Of a stretch of 64,000 nucleotides of DNA, positions 1 to 8,656 are shown in pieces (positions within the stretch are counted from its first letter, which is position 1; the number at the start of each line of letters is the position of its first letter). The translations under genes were made by a program, and so were the position numbers. Source of the stretch: CAWBYL01 sp963793025 (GTDB lineage Bacteria; Actinomycetota; Acidimicrobiia; Acidimicrobiales; Acidimicrobilacustridaceae). The stretch spans positions 248,001-312,000 of the forward strand of contig CAWBYL010000002.1 of the NCBI GenBank assembly GCA_963793025.1, written 5' to 3'. The notes under the pieces were generated by a model. That model was not told the DNA's origin and searched no databases. It worked only from the letters and a program-made list of their open reading frames with translations.

Positions 1-1
1 G

Positions 2-1576
2 GCCCGCGGCGAGCTGCAGACCATCGGCGCCACCACCCTCGACGAGTACCGCAAGCACCTCGAGAAGGATGCCGCCCTCGAGCGTCGCTTCCAGCCCATC
101 AAGGTGGAGGAGCCCTCCGTGGCTCACACCATCGAGATCCTCAAGGGCCTGCGCGACCGCTACGAGGCCCACCATCGGGTCACCATCACCGATCAGGCCC
201 TCGTGGCCGCGGCCAACCTCGCCGACCGCTACATCTCCGACCGCCACCTCCCGGACAAGGCCATCGACCTCATCGACGAGGCCGGCTCCCGCCTGCGCAT
301 CAAGCGCATGGAGACCCCGCCGGACTTCAAGGAGCTCGAGAACCAGATCGCCCAGGTCGTCCAGGAGAAGAAGGAGGCCGTCGAGGCGCAGAGCTTCGAA
401 GAGGCCGGTCGTCTCCGCGACCGCGAGAAGGAGCTCCTCGGCGAGAAGGAGGCCAAAGAGCAGGAGATGAAGGACGCCGGCATCGACCTGTTCGACGAGG
501 TCGACGAAGAGGCCATCGCCGAGGTCCTCTCCATCTGGACCGGCATCCCGGTCTACAAGCTCACCGAGGAGGAGACGGCCAAGCTCCTGCGCATGGAGGA
601 CGAGCTCCACAAGCGGGTGATCGGCCAGGAGAGCGCCATCAAGGCGGTCAGCCAGGCCATCCGCCGCACCCGGGCGGGCCTCAAGGACCCCAAGCGCCCG
701 AGCGGGTCGTTCATCTTCCTGGGCCCGTCCGGCGTCGGCAAGACCGAGCTGGCCAAGACCCTCGCCGAGTTCCTCTTCGGCGACGAGAACTCCCTCATCG
801 CCCTCGACATGTCCGAGTACATGGAGAAGCACACGGTCAGCCGCCTGGTGGGTTCGCCCCCCGGCTACGTGGGCTACGAGGAGGGTGGCCAGCTCACCGA
901 GGCCGTGCGGCGCAAGCCGTTCTCGGTGGTGCTGTTCGACGAGATCGAAAAGGCCCACCCCGACGTGTTCAACACCCTGCTGCAGATCCTCGAGGAGGGC
1001 CGGCTGACCGACAGCCAGGGCCGCTCGGTGGACTTCCGCAACACCGTGTTGATCATGACCTCGAACCTCGGCACCGCCGACCTGCGCAAGGCCAACGTCG
1101 GCTTCGGCAAGAACGACGAGGCCATCAGCTACGAGAAGATGAAGGAGAAGGTGAACGAGGCGCTGAAGCAGCACTTCCGCCCCGAGTTCCTGAACCGCAT
1201 CGACGACACCATCGTCTTCCACGAGCTGTCCAAGCCCGAGGTCACCACGATCGTCGACCTCATGATCAAGCGGGTCACCGCCCAGCTGCAGAGCCAGGGC
1301 ATCGGCCTCGAGCTGACCGAGGCGGCCAAGATCCTCCTGGCCGACAAGGGATACGACCCCACCCTCGGCGCCCGTCCGCTGCGTCGGGCCATCCAGCGCC
1401 TGGTCGAGGATCCGCTGTCCGAGCGCCTGCTCTGGAAGGAGTTCCGCGCCGGGGAGAACATCCTCGTCGACGCCGAGCCCGACCCGGAGACCGGCGAGCG
1501 GGTCATCGTGTTCCACGCCACCGAGGGCTTCGAGCCCCCGCCGATGGAGCTGGCCGAGGCCGGCCCCACCGACTGA
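2..1576 (+). CDS. clpC: ATP-dependent Clp protease ATP-binding subunit ClpC (5' partial)
   Basis: This is the C-terminal 524 residues of a ClpC-type AAA+ unfoldase that feeds substrates to ClpP. The start lies outside the window; the reading frame is already open at base 2 with the end of the first AAA+ domain (GELQTIGATTLDEYRKHLEK). A UVR-type coiled-coil segment (EEAGRLRDREKELL) follows at about residue 131 of the visible part, which separates ClpC from ClpB. The second AAA+ module has Walker A GPSGVGKTEL (about 241), the pore loop GSPPGYVGYEEGG and Walker B VVLFDEIEKAHP. The C-terminal D2-small domain ends in an acidic tail. Family assignment is secure. A strong hairpin follows 18 bases after the stop. 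Confidence 0.97.
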   Translation, partial: ARGELQTIGATTLDEYRKHLEKDAALERRFQPIKVEEPSVAHTIEILKGLRDRYEAHHRVTITDQALVAAANLADRYISDRHLPDKAIDLIDEAGSRLRIKRMETPPDFKELENQIAQVVQEKKEAVEAQSFEEAGRLRDREKELLGEKEAKEQEMKDAGIDLFDEVDEEAIAEVLSIWTGIPVYKLTEEETAKLLRMEDELHKRVIGQESAIKAVSQAIRRTRAGLKDPKRPSGSFIFLGPSGVGKTELAKTLAEFLFGDENSLIALDMSEYMEKHTVSRLVGSPPGYVGYEEGGQLTEAVRRKPFSVVLFDEIEKAHPDVFNTLLQILEEGRLTDSQGRSVDFRNTVLIMTSNLGTADLRKANVGFGKNDEAISYEKMKEKVNEALKQHFRPEFLNRIDDTIVFHELSKPEVTTIVDLMIKRVTAQLQSQGIGLELTEAAKILLADKGYDPTLGARPLRRAIQRLVEDPLSERLLWKEFRAGENILVDAEPDPETGERVIVFHATEGFEPPPMELAEAGPTD

Positions 1577-1594
1577 GCAGAACACCCGTCCGTC

Positions 1595-1624
1595 CACGAG
1601 CCCGGGCTTCGGCCCGGGCTCGTG
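1595..1624. terminator. Hairpin terminator downstream of clpC
   Basis: Perfect inverted repeat CACGAGCCCGGGC / GCCCGGGCTCGTG, a 13-bp stem with a TTCG tetraloop. It starts 18 bases after the clpC stop and ends 31 bases before the lipoprotein start. There is no T-tract, as is common for high-GC actinobacterial terminators. Confidence 0.75.
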
Positions 1625-1655
1625 CGCGTCGCCCACGCTGGTAGCGTCCGGCGCC

Positions 1656-2423
1656 GTGCTCGCCCGCTTCCGCCGTCATCTGCGCGCCCTGGCGCTGGCC
1701 GGCGTGGTCGTGGTCGTGGCCGCCGGGTGCCAGGTCGAGCTGGCGACCACGATCGTGGTCGAGGGCAACGGGAGTGGGACGATCACCCAGGCGGTGGGCT
1801 TCGACGCCGCCGCCCTGGCCCGGGTGGGAGACCTCGACCGCCAGCTCCGGGTCGAGGACCTACGCCAGGCCGGGTGGACGGTGGACGCTCCGGTGGAGGA
1901 GGACGGCACGACCTGGGTGCGGGCCCACCACGACTTCGACGACCCGGCTGAGGCCAACGACCTGTTGGCCCAGCTGAGCGGTCCCGACGGCCCCTACCGG
2001 GACCTGACCGTCACCCGGGACGCCGGTCTCCTGTCGACCACGACCAAGGTCACCGGCACGCTCGACGCCAGTGGGGGAGCGGCCATCTTCGGCGACCCCG
2101 ACCTCACCGCCACCCTGGGGGGCGACCCGTCGGGGGGCCTGGTGGGGCGCATCGAGGCCGAGGAGGGCAAGCCCGTCGGGGAGATGGTCGACCTGTCGGT
2201 CACCGTCGACCTGCCCGGCGCCGAGGAGACGGTGAGCGGTCCCCTCGGTGGCCCGGCCCAGCCCGTCGACGTGAGCTCGTCGGAGGGCCATCTGCTCACC
2301 CGCCTCGGGCAGGTGGTCCTCTTCGTCCTGGTGCTGCTCACCGCCGCCGTGGTCGCACTGCGGTTCCGCGTGCGGTACCTACGGCGCAAGCGCATGATGC
2401 GCTCCAACCTGCCCCGTCGCTGA
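1656..2423 (+). CDS. LppM-like lipoprotein with C-terminal membrane anchor
   Basis: 255 residues from a GTG start. A type-II signal peptide ends in the lipobox VAAGC (Cys25), so the mature protein should be lipid-anchored. The following stretch (QVELATTIVVEGNGSGTI) resembles the extracellular domain of mycobacterial LppM (DUF3153-type). A second hydrophobic segment (about 215-235, VVLFVLVLLTAAVVAL) is followed by a very basic tail (RVRYLRRKRMMRSNLPRR), giving a lipid anchor outside and a transmembrane anchor at the C-terminus. Its position between clpC and radA suggests it is part of a stable chromosomal backbone. The role is unknown; the LppM link rests on pattern recognition, not an alignment. 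Confidence 0.75.
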   Translation: MLARFRRHLRALALAGVVVVVAAGCQVELATTIVVEGNGSGTITQAVGFDAAALARVGDLDRQLRVEDLRQAGWTVDAPVEEDGTTWVRAHHDFDDPAEANDLLAQLSGPDGPYRDLTVTRDAGLLSTTTKVTGTLDASGGAAIFGDPDLTATLGGDPSGGLVGRIEAEEGKPVGEMVDLSVTVDLPGAEETVSGPLGGPAQPVDVSSSEGHLLTRLGQVVLFVLVLLTAAVVALRFRVRYLRRKRMMRSNLPRR

Positions 2424-2492
2424 GCGGCCGGACGGAGCGACGGCCCCACCAGTTCACCCGTCGGTGTCGGAGGGGATGCGTAGGGTTGGGTC

Positions 2493-4010
2493 ATGGCCAA
2501 GGTCCGAGCGGTCTTCCGCTGCAGCGAGTGCGGCACCAGCGCGCCCAAGTGGGTGGGCCGCTGCCCGGGCTGCGAGGAGTGGAACACCCTCGTCGAGGAG
2601 CTCGAGATCCCTGCTTCGGCCTCGGCGGCCGAGCGCCTGGGTCCCCGTGACCACCCGGTCCCCATCTCCGAGGTCGACGTCGACGAGTGGCAGGCCCGAG
2701 CCACCGGCATCTCCGAGCTCGATCGGGTGCTCAGCGGTGGCCTGGTTCCCGGTTCGGTCACCCTGGTGGGCGGCGAGCCGGGCATCGGGAAGTCCACGCT
2801 GTTGCTCCAGGCCGTGGCGTCCATCGCCGCCGACGGGGCCAAGGTGCTCTACGTGTCGGCCGAGGAGTCCAAGCAGCAGGTCCGCATCCGGGCCGAGCGC
2901 CTGGGCTCGTTGCGCCCCAGCCTGTGGTTGGCGTCGGAGACGTCCCTGCCCCATGTCATCGACTTCATCGAGGAGGTCGAGCCCACCGTCGTGGTGATCG
3001 ACTCGATCCAGACGATGCACCACCCTGACATCGGGTCGGCCTCCGGTTCGGTGTCCCAGGTGCGGGAGTGCGCGGCGCGCCTCGTCCAGGTCGCCAAGTC
3101 GCGCGACCTGGCCGTCATCCTGGTGGGCCACGTCACCAAGGAGGGCGGTCTGGCCGGCCCTCGCGTCCTCGAGCACGTGGTCGACACCGTCCTGGCCTTC
3201 GAGGGCGACCGCCACCACGCCCTGCGCCTGCTGCGGGCGGTCAAGCACCGCTTCGGCGCCACCGACCAGCTGGGCCTGTTCGAGATGACGGAGCGGGGAC
3301 TGATCGGTGTGCCCGATCCGAGCCGGCTCTTCCTGGCCGACCGACGCAAGGGAGTCTCGGGGTCGGTGGTCGTGCCCACCATGGAGGGCCACCGCCCGCT
3401 CCTCGTCGAGCTCCAGGCCCTGGTGACGCCCAGTCGGCTGCCGACACCCCGCCGCTCGGCCCAGGGCCTCGATTCGGGTCGTCTGGCCCTTCTCCTGGCC
3501 GTGCTCGGGGAACGGGCCGGCTTCTCCTTCGCCGAGGCCGACGTGTACGCCCTGGCCGTCGGCGGGGTGAAGATCACCGAGCCGGCCGCCGATCTCGGAG
3601 TGGCCCTGGCCCTGGCGTCGGCCCTCGTCGGTCGGGCCCTCCCGCCCGATCTCGTCGTGTGTGGCGAGGTCGGGCTCGGAGGCGAGTTGCGGCAGGTGTC
3701 CCAGTGCGATCGACGCCTGGCCGAGGCCGCCCGCCTGGGGTTCCGTCGGGCTCTGCTGCCCCGGCTCGGTCCCGAACCCCCCGCCGGCATGGTCGCCGTG
3801 CGGGTCGGGACGCTCGCCGAGGCGGTCGAGTCCACCGGCCTCACCACCAGCCGAGACCATCCGGCGGCGGGGCGTTCCGGCGCCGATCGGCGCCCCGCCC
3901 CCGAACGCGACGACGTCGGGGACGGATGGCCGTCGCCGCACCTGCGGGCCGTCGACCCGTCCGAGATCCCCGACACCGTCCCCGACGACATCCTCGACGA
4001 CCCCTTCTGA
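2493..4010 (+). CDS. radA: DNA repair protein RadA
   Basis: 505 residues, normal length for RadA/Sms, the branch-migration ATPase of recombinational repair. The N-terminus carries the C4 zinc finger (Cys10, Cys13, Cys24, Cys27 in FRCSECGTSAPKWVGRCPGC). The RecA-like core has Walker A GGEPGIGKST (about 92-101) and a Walker B-type VVVIDSIQTM. The RadA-specific motif reads KHRFG (about 251) instead of the usual KNRFG, a conservative change. A Lon-protease-like domain fills residues about 330-450. The last roughly 50 residues form an acidic, proline-rich extension. disA follows after 93 bases, the same pairing as in other actinobacteria. Confidence 0.97.
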   Translation: MAKVRAVFRCSECGTSAPKWVGRCPGCEEWNTLVEELEIPASASAAERLGPRDHPVPISEVDVDEWQARATGISELDRVLSGGLVPGSVTLVGGEPGIGKSTLLLQAVASIAADGAKVLYVSAEESKQQVRIRAERLGSLRPSLWLASETSLPHVIDFIEEVEPTVVVIDSIQTMHHPDIGSASGSVSQVRECAARLVQVAKSRDLAVILVGHVTKEGGLAGPRVLEHVVDTVLAFEGDRHHALRLLRAVKHRFGATDQLGLFEMTERGLIGVPDPSRLFLADRRKGVSGSVVVPTMEGHRPLLVELQALVTPSRLPTPRRSAQGLDSGRLALLLAVLGERAGFSFAEADVYALAVGGVKITEPAADLGVALALASALVGRALPPDLVVCGEVGLGGELRQVSQCDRRLAEAARLGFRRALLPRLGPEPPAGMVAVRVGTLAEAVESTGLTTSRDHPAAGRSGADRRPAPERDDVGDGWPSPHLRAVDPSEIPDTVPDDILDDPF

Positions 4011-4103
4011 TCGGCGCCGTACCGGTCACCCGGCCGCCACGGGCGGCGACGACCGAGTCGGTTCCCCCGGGGCCGGTCGGACCGCCCGCACTACACTCGC
4101 CCG

Positions 4104-5177
4104 ATGCCCCGCCGGCGCAGTGAGGCGATGCTCGACGGTCTGGCTGTGGTCGCGCCCGGGAAGCCGTTGCGAGAGGGCCTCGATCGCATCCTGCAGTCCG
4201 GCATGGGTGCCCTCATCGTGGTGGGCGACGGGCCCGACGTGTTGAACATCTGCTCGGGTGGCTTCCTGCTCGACGCCGCCTTCAGCCCCCAGCGGCTCTC
4301 CGAGCTGGCCAAGATGGACGGGGCCATCGTCCTCGCCGCCGATGCCAGCCGCATCGCTCGGGCCAACGTGCACCTCGTGCCCAACCCCAACGTGCCCACG
4401 TCGGAGACCGGCACCCGCCACCGCACCGCCGAACGCGTCGCCCGCTCCATCAACGTGCCCGTGATCTCGGTCTCCGAGGACATGTCGATCATCGCCGTGT
4501 ACGTGGGGGACGAGAAGCACCAGCTGGTCCCGGTGGCCCGCCTCCTCGACCGGGCCAACCAGGCCCTGTCCACCCTCGAGCGCTACAAGGCCCGTCTGGT
4601 CGAGGTGTCCAACAGCCTCTCGGCCCTCGAGGTCGAGGACCTCGTCACCATCCGCGACGTGGTCATCCTCCTGCAGCGCACCGAGATGCTGCTGCGCATC
4701 GCCGACGAGATCGAGACCGACATCGTGGAGCTGGGCGTCGACGGACGCCTCGTCCGCCTGCAGCTGGAGGAGGTGCTCGCCGGGGTCGAGGACGAGCGCC
4801 GCCTGGTGGTCGTCGACTACCTCCACGAGGAGAACGACTGGCACCTCGAGGAGGCCATGACCGGGTTGGCCCGCCTCGACACCGAGACGCTGCTCGACCT
4901 CAAGGCGGTCGCCGAGTTCCTGCACCTGCCGGAGGGGGCCGCCGACCTGGACGCTCCGCTGCAGCCCAAGGGCCATCGGCTCCTCGCCCGCATCCCCCGC
5001 CTCCCCGAGCTCGTCATCGACCGGGTGGTGGAGCGCTTCGGCAGCCTGGCCAAGATCATGCGGGCCACCGAGAAGGACCTCGACGAGGTCGACGGCGTCG
5101 GAGACCACCGGGCCCGGGCCATCAAGGAGGGTCTGAGCCGGTTGGCCGAGTCGAGCATCCTCGACCACTACTCCTGA
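4104..5177 (+). CDS. disA: DNA integrity scanning diadenylate cyclase DisA
   Basis: 357 residues. DisA makes cyclic di-AMP from two ATP and slows synthesis when it meets branched DNA. The DAC catalytic domain has the diagnostic DGA (KMDGAIVLAADA, about 72) and RHRTA (TGTRHRTAERVA, about 106) motifs. A helical linker follows, and the C-terminus is a RuvA-like helix-hairpin-helix DNA-binding domain (VDGVGDHRARAIKEGL). The start is an ATG directly followed by a basic stretch (MPRRRSEAML), typical of actinobacterial DisA. It sits directly downstream of radA, in line with the known RadA/DisA functional link. Confidence 0.97.
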   Translation: MPRRRSEAMLDGLAVVAPGKPLREGLDRILQSGMGALIVVGDGPDVLNICSGGFLLDAAFSPQRLSELAKMDGAIVLAADASRIARANVHLVPNPNVPTSETGTRHRTAERVARSINVPVISVSEDMSIIAVYVGDEKHQLVPVARLLDRANQALSTLERYKARLVEVSNSLSALEVEDLVTIRDVVILLQRTEMLLRIADEIETDIVELGVDGRLVRLQLEEVLAGVEDERRLVVVDYLHEENDWHLEEAMTGLARLDTETLLDLKAVAEFLHLPEGAADLDAPLQPKGHRLLARIPRLPELVIDRVVERFGSLAKIMRATEKDLDEVDGVGDHRARAIKEGLSRLAESSILDHYS

Positions 5178-5229
5178 ACCGAGGCCTGTCTCGCGGGCGC
5201 CGGGCGCCCCGGGATGCCAGGATCCCGGC

Positions 5230-5883
5230 ATGCGCATCACCTTGCCCTCCGGCGCGCCGGCCGCCCTCGTCCGGCCCGAGGACCCCGAACGGGGCCTCGT
5301 CGTCATCCCCGACATCATGGGCCTGCGACCGTTGTTCGACGACATGGTCGAACGGCTCGCCGCGGAGACGGGCTGGGCCGTGTGCAGCCCCGAGCCCTTC
5401 GCCGGCCACGAGGACTGGCCGATCGAGCGCCGGATGAACGGCGGAGTGGCCGAGATCGGCGATGAGCGGCTGCTGGGCGATGTGGTGGCCGCGGCCGACG
5501 CCACCGGGTGCGAGGAGGTCGGGGTGATCGGCTTCTGCATGGGCGGGGCGATCACGTTCAAGGCGGCCGCCACCGGGCGGTTCCGTCGGGCGGTGGGCTT
5601 CTACGGGATGATCCGTCTGCCCGAGACGTGGCGCGGCCCTCGGTTGGCCGAGCCGATCGACGCCTTGTCGTCGCCCGACCGGTGCCCGACCATGGCGGTC
5701 GTCGGCACCGTCGACCCCTACACGCCCGAGGTCGACGTCGCCGACGCCGAGGCCGTCGGGGTGCACGTGGTGCGCTACGAGGGTGCCGATCACGGTTTCG
5801 TCCACGACGCCAGCCGCCCCGCCCACCGCCCCGACGATGCTGCTGACGCCTGGCGCCGGGCCCTGGAGTTCCTCGCCACCTGA
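5230..5883 (+). CDS. Dienelactone hydrolase family protein
   Basis: 217 residues, an alpha/beta-hydrolase of the dienelactone hydrolase (DLH) family. The nucleophile elbow is GFCMGG (Cys about 102), a cysteine as in true DLH enzymes rather than serine. The acidic residue lies in GTVDPYTPE and the catalytic histidine in GADHGFVHD (about 187). Family members hydrolyse lactones such as dienelactone or carboxymethylenebutenolidase substrates, but many are general esterases; the natural substrate cannot be read from the sequence. It is the first gene of the accessory block inserted between disA and carD. Confidence 0.88.
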   Translation: MRITLPSGAPAALVRPEDPERGLVVIPDIMGLRPLFDDMVERLAAETGWAVCSPEPFAGHEDWPIERRMNGGVAEIGDERLLGDVVAAADATGCEEVGVIGFCMGGAITFKAAATGRFRRAVGFYGMIRLPETWRGPRLAEPIDALSSPDRCPTMAVVGTVDPYTPEVDVADAEAVGVHVVRYEGADHGFVHDASRPAHRPDDAADAWRRALEFLAT

Positions 5884-5957
5884 GGGACCGCACCGGAGCG
5901 AGGAGTGTGTCCGATTCGTCCAAGACGGCTCCGCCGACGCCTCCTACGGTGGCGGCC

Positions 5958-6353
5958 ATGACACCTCGTCTCGATGCCATCGGCCTCGTCGTCTCCGACA
6001 TGGCCCGGTCCCTCGCCTTCTACCGCCGACTGGGCGTCGCCGTCCCGGTGGACGCCGACACCGACGGGCCCCACGTCGAGGCGGACCTCGGGGGCGGGAT
6101 GCGCATCATGTGGGACACCGAGGACGTCATCGCCACGATGGACGCCGGCTGGACGAGACCCTCGGGTGGCCACGCCGTCGCCCTCGCCGTGTCCTGTGGC
6201 TCGGCCGCCGAGGTCGACGCCCTCCACGAGGAGTCGGTCGGCGCCGGTTCGACCAGCCACCGGGATCCGTTCGACGCCCCCTGGGGACAGCGCTACGCCC
6301 AGCTCGAGGACCCTGACGGCAACGTGGTCGACCTCTACGCCCCGCTCGGCTGA
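5958..6353 (+). CDS. VOC superfamily (glyoxalase/bleomycin resistance-like) protein
   Basis: 131 residues from the ATG at 5958 (MTPRLDAIGLVVSDMARSLAFYRRLG), chosen because family similarity begins there; an in-frame GTG at 5907 would add a low-complexity 17-residue leader. The fold signature is paired beta-alpha-beta-beta-beta modules, with GLVVSDM at the front and QRYAQLEDPDGNVVDLYAPL at the end. The C-terminal Glu in QLEDPDGN is the usual metal ligand, while the first ligand position is not a clear His. Substrate unknown. The last 19 bases overlap the 3' end of the convergent AraC-type gene. Confidence 0.85.
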   Translation: MTPRLDAIGLVVSDMARSLAFYRRLGVAVPVDADTDGPHVEADLGGGMRIMWDTEDVIATMDAGWTRPSGGHAVALAVSCGSAAEVDALHEESVGAGSTSHRDPFDAPWGQRYAQLEDPDGNVVDLYAPLG

Positions 6354-7060
6354 TCGACCGCCACCGGCGGCGGGGCGACGAGTTGGGTCCAGGTGGTGTC
6401 GGCCAGGGCACGAAGATCCCGGGCCAGGTGCGGCTGGTCGGCGTACCCCGCCGTCGCCGCCGCCTCGGCGGCCGGGTGCCCACATCGCCCGAGGGCCACC
6501 GCGCGCTGCAACCTCAGCACGCGCATGAGGACCTTCGGGCCGTAGCCGAACGCATCCAGGCAGCGTCGGTGGAGCTGGCGAGTGCTGACGTCGAGGGCGG
6601 CGGCCATGGTCGCCACCGAGGTCCCGTGGTCGGCGTGGCCGGCGACGGCATCCGCGAAACCGGTGGCGGTGGCGGCGATGCCCAGCTGGTCCGCGAGGTC
6701 CTCGAGCGTGGACAGGTCGGGTTCGTCGACCCGGAGGGCGATCTCGGCTCGGCGCACCGCCTGCCTCGAGGCGGCGCCGACCAGCTCCGAGAGGGGGACA
6801 CGGAGGTCGGTCACGGCCCGGGCCGGGAGCCCGAGGACGGCGGGCAGGTGTCCGGGGGCGAACCGGAGGCCGAGCCTCGTGCCGGGGGTCGGACGGACGG
6901 GACGGGAGCCGGTGTCGGGCCCACACACCACCAGCTCACCGTCGAACCACATGATGTCCATGCAGCCGTCGGGGAGCACGAGCACCGGCGCCGTGGGGGG
7001 CGACGACCGGTTCACCCAGCCGACGGCACCGCGGACGCGGCTGGGTGCTTCACGGTGCAT
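6335..7060 (-). CDS. AraC family transcriptional regulator
   Basis: 241 residues. The N-terminal half begins with LVLPDGCMDIMWFDGELVVCGPDTGS, the hallmark of the DUF6597-type ligand domain found in many actinobacterial AraC regulators. The C-terminal half (about 150-240) is a double helix-turn-helix of the AraC type (TSVATMAAALDVSTRQLHRRCLDAFGYGPKVLMRVLRLQRA). It lies 58 bases downstream of the P450 gene on the same strand, so it may be co-transcribed with it. The ligand is unknown. Confidence 0.88.
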   Translation of the reverse strand: MHREAPSRVRGAVGWVNRSSPPTAPVLVLPDGCMDIMWFDGELVVCGPDTGSRPVRPTPGTRLGLRFAPGHLPAVLGLPARAVTDLRVPLSELVGAASRQAVRRAEIALRVDEPDLSTLEDLADQLGIAATATGFADAVAGHADHGTSVATMAAALDVSTRQLHRRCLDAFGYGPKVLMRVLRLQRAVALGRCGHPAAEAAATAGYADQPHLARDLRALADTTWTQLVAPPPVAVDQPSGA

Positions 7061-7118
7061 GCCACCAGTCTCGCTGGTGGGGCGCCCCGTTCCTCCGGGG
7101 CGGTCGGTACGAAGGTGG

Positions 7119-8417
7119 TCAGCCCAGGGCGGGGGACGGGGTGTAGGTCACGGGCTGGTGCTTGATGGCATCGACCAGGTTCATCCGCAGACGGGCGGCC
7201 GGGCCGGCCAGCTCGATGTCGGGCACCCGCCGGGCCAGCTCCTCGAACATCACCTTGATCTCGAGCTTGGCCAGGTTGGCGCCGAGGCAGTAGTGCGGGC
7301 CGCCGGCGCCGAAGGCGACGTGGTGGTTGGGAGTGCGTCCGATGTCGAAGTCGTCGGCCGTCGGCCCGAACTCGGCCTCGTCGCGGTTGGCCGACGGGTA
7401 CCAGAGCACGACCTTCTGACCGGCCGTGATCCGCTGTCCGCCCAGCTCGGTGTCGGCGGTGGCGGTGCGGCGGAAGAAGTTGACGGGGCTGGTGTAGCGC
7501 AGGATCTCGTCGACCATGGTGTCGGACAGCTCGGGGTGGGCGATCCAGCGGTCCCACTGGTCGCGGTGCTCCATGAAGGCCATGAGGCCCTTGGAGATGG
7601 CGTTGCGGGTGGTCTCGTTGCCGGCCACCACCAGCAGGGCCATGAACAGGTCGCGCTCGAGGTCGGTGAGCTCGGCGGTGGTGCCGTCCTCCATCGTCAC
7701 CTGGGCGTCGGTGAGGCGGGTCCACACGTCGTCGGCCGGGTCGGCGCGCTTGTGGTCGGTGAGCTCGTGGGCGTAGATGGCCATCTCCATGACCACGTTG
7801 CCGTACTCCTCGCCCGCGTCCTTGTCGCTGGCGCCGTACTCCGAGTCCTGCCCGCCGATCATCCGGTTGCTCCAGTCGAAGAGCCGGGCCCGGTCCTCGG
7901 CCGGCACGCCGATGATCTCGGCGATGGCCAGCAGCGGCAGCTCGGCGGCCACGTCGACCACGAAGTCGCACTCACCGAGCGGCGTGATGCGATCGAGGAT
8001 GGCGTTGGTCTTCTGGCGCAGCGCCTCTTCCAGACGGCGGATCATCCTCGGCGTGAAGCCGGTGTTGACCAGCTTCCGGTAGCGGGTGTGCTGAGGCGGG
8101 TCGGTGCTCACCATCATCAGTCCGGGGCCCAGCTCGGGGGGCTGGTCGGTGAGGGCGATGCCGCCGGCGCCGTCACGGCCCGGCCCGGTCTGGTGGCTGT
8201 AGAGCAGACCGGCTTTGTGGACCTCGGTGACGTGCTCGTAGGAGGTCACCAACCAGAAGTCCTCGCCGTCGCTGCCCTCGGAGCCGGGGTGGAGGTAGAC
8301 GGGCGCCGCGGCGCGGAGCTGTTGGAACCACTCGGCCGGGTAGCGCTCGGCGAACACGTCGAGATCGGTGACGTCGATCTCGGCGAAGTCGTGGTCAGTG
8401 GTGGACGTTGTGGTCAT
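7119..8417 (-). CDS. Cytochrome P450
   Basis: 432 residues, a complete soluble class-I P450. The I-helix reads AGNETTRNA (about 264), the K-helix ExxR is EILR (about 304), and the heme-ligand loop is FGAGGPHYCLGANLAKLE (Cys about 377). The segment YTSPVNFFRRTATADTELGGQRI resembles the CYP124/125/142 group that hydroxylates sterol or methyl-branched lipid side chains, so that is my best guess for substrate class. No ferredoxin or ferredoxin reductase gene is adjacent. The start is an ATG followed by MTTTSTTDHDF. It is transcribed divergently from the GH76 gene across a 239-bp gap in which I see no clear operator. Confidence 0.92.
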   Translation of the reverse strand: MTTTSTTDHDFAEIDVTDLDVFAERYPAEWFQQLRAAAPVYLHPGSEGSDGEDFWLVTSYEHVTEVHKAGLLYSHQTGPGRDGAGGIALTDQPPELGPGLMMVSTDPPQHTRYRKLVNTGFTPRMIRRLEEALRQKTNAILDRITPLGECDFVVDVAAELPLLAIAEIIGVPAEDRARLFDWSNRMIGGQDSEYGASDKDAGEEYGNVVMEMAIYAHELTDHKRADPADDVWTRLTDAQVTMEDGTTAELTDLERDLFMALLVVAGNETTRNAISKGLMAFMEHRDQWDRWIAHPELSDTMVDEILRYTSPVNFFRRTATADTELGGQRITAGQKVVLWYPSANRDEAEFGPTADDFDIGRTPNHHVAFGAGGPHYCLGANLAKLEIKVMFEELARRVPDIELAGPAARLRMNLVDAIKHQPVTYTPSPALG

Positions 8418-8656
8418 CGAAGCCCCCGGGGAGTGTTCGTCGGATCATCATCACAGGTGATCGGCCGCCATGTCGGCCGCCGTGCTCGGTCACCTCGCCT
8501 GCCGGATCTCCGCAGCCAGGGTTCACTTCGGAACAATGAGGCCTTCACCTGAGTGGCGCCCGCGAACCGCGCCCCCGATGCCCGGATCGGTCCCGCGCCG
8601 GGCGACCGTCGCGCCGGAGGCCTGACGCGGGAGCATGGAGGGCGAGGAGGGCGCGT

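Noticed and set aside
8418..8656. Possible operator between P450 and GH76 genes (ATCATCATCACAGGTGAT region)
   Set aside because: The symmetry TCAC/GTGA is too short and imperfect to distinguish from chance, and there is no adjacent regulator that would be expected to bind it.
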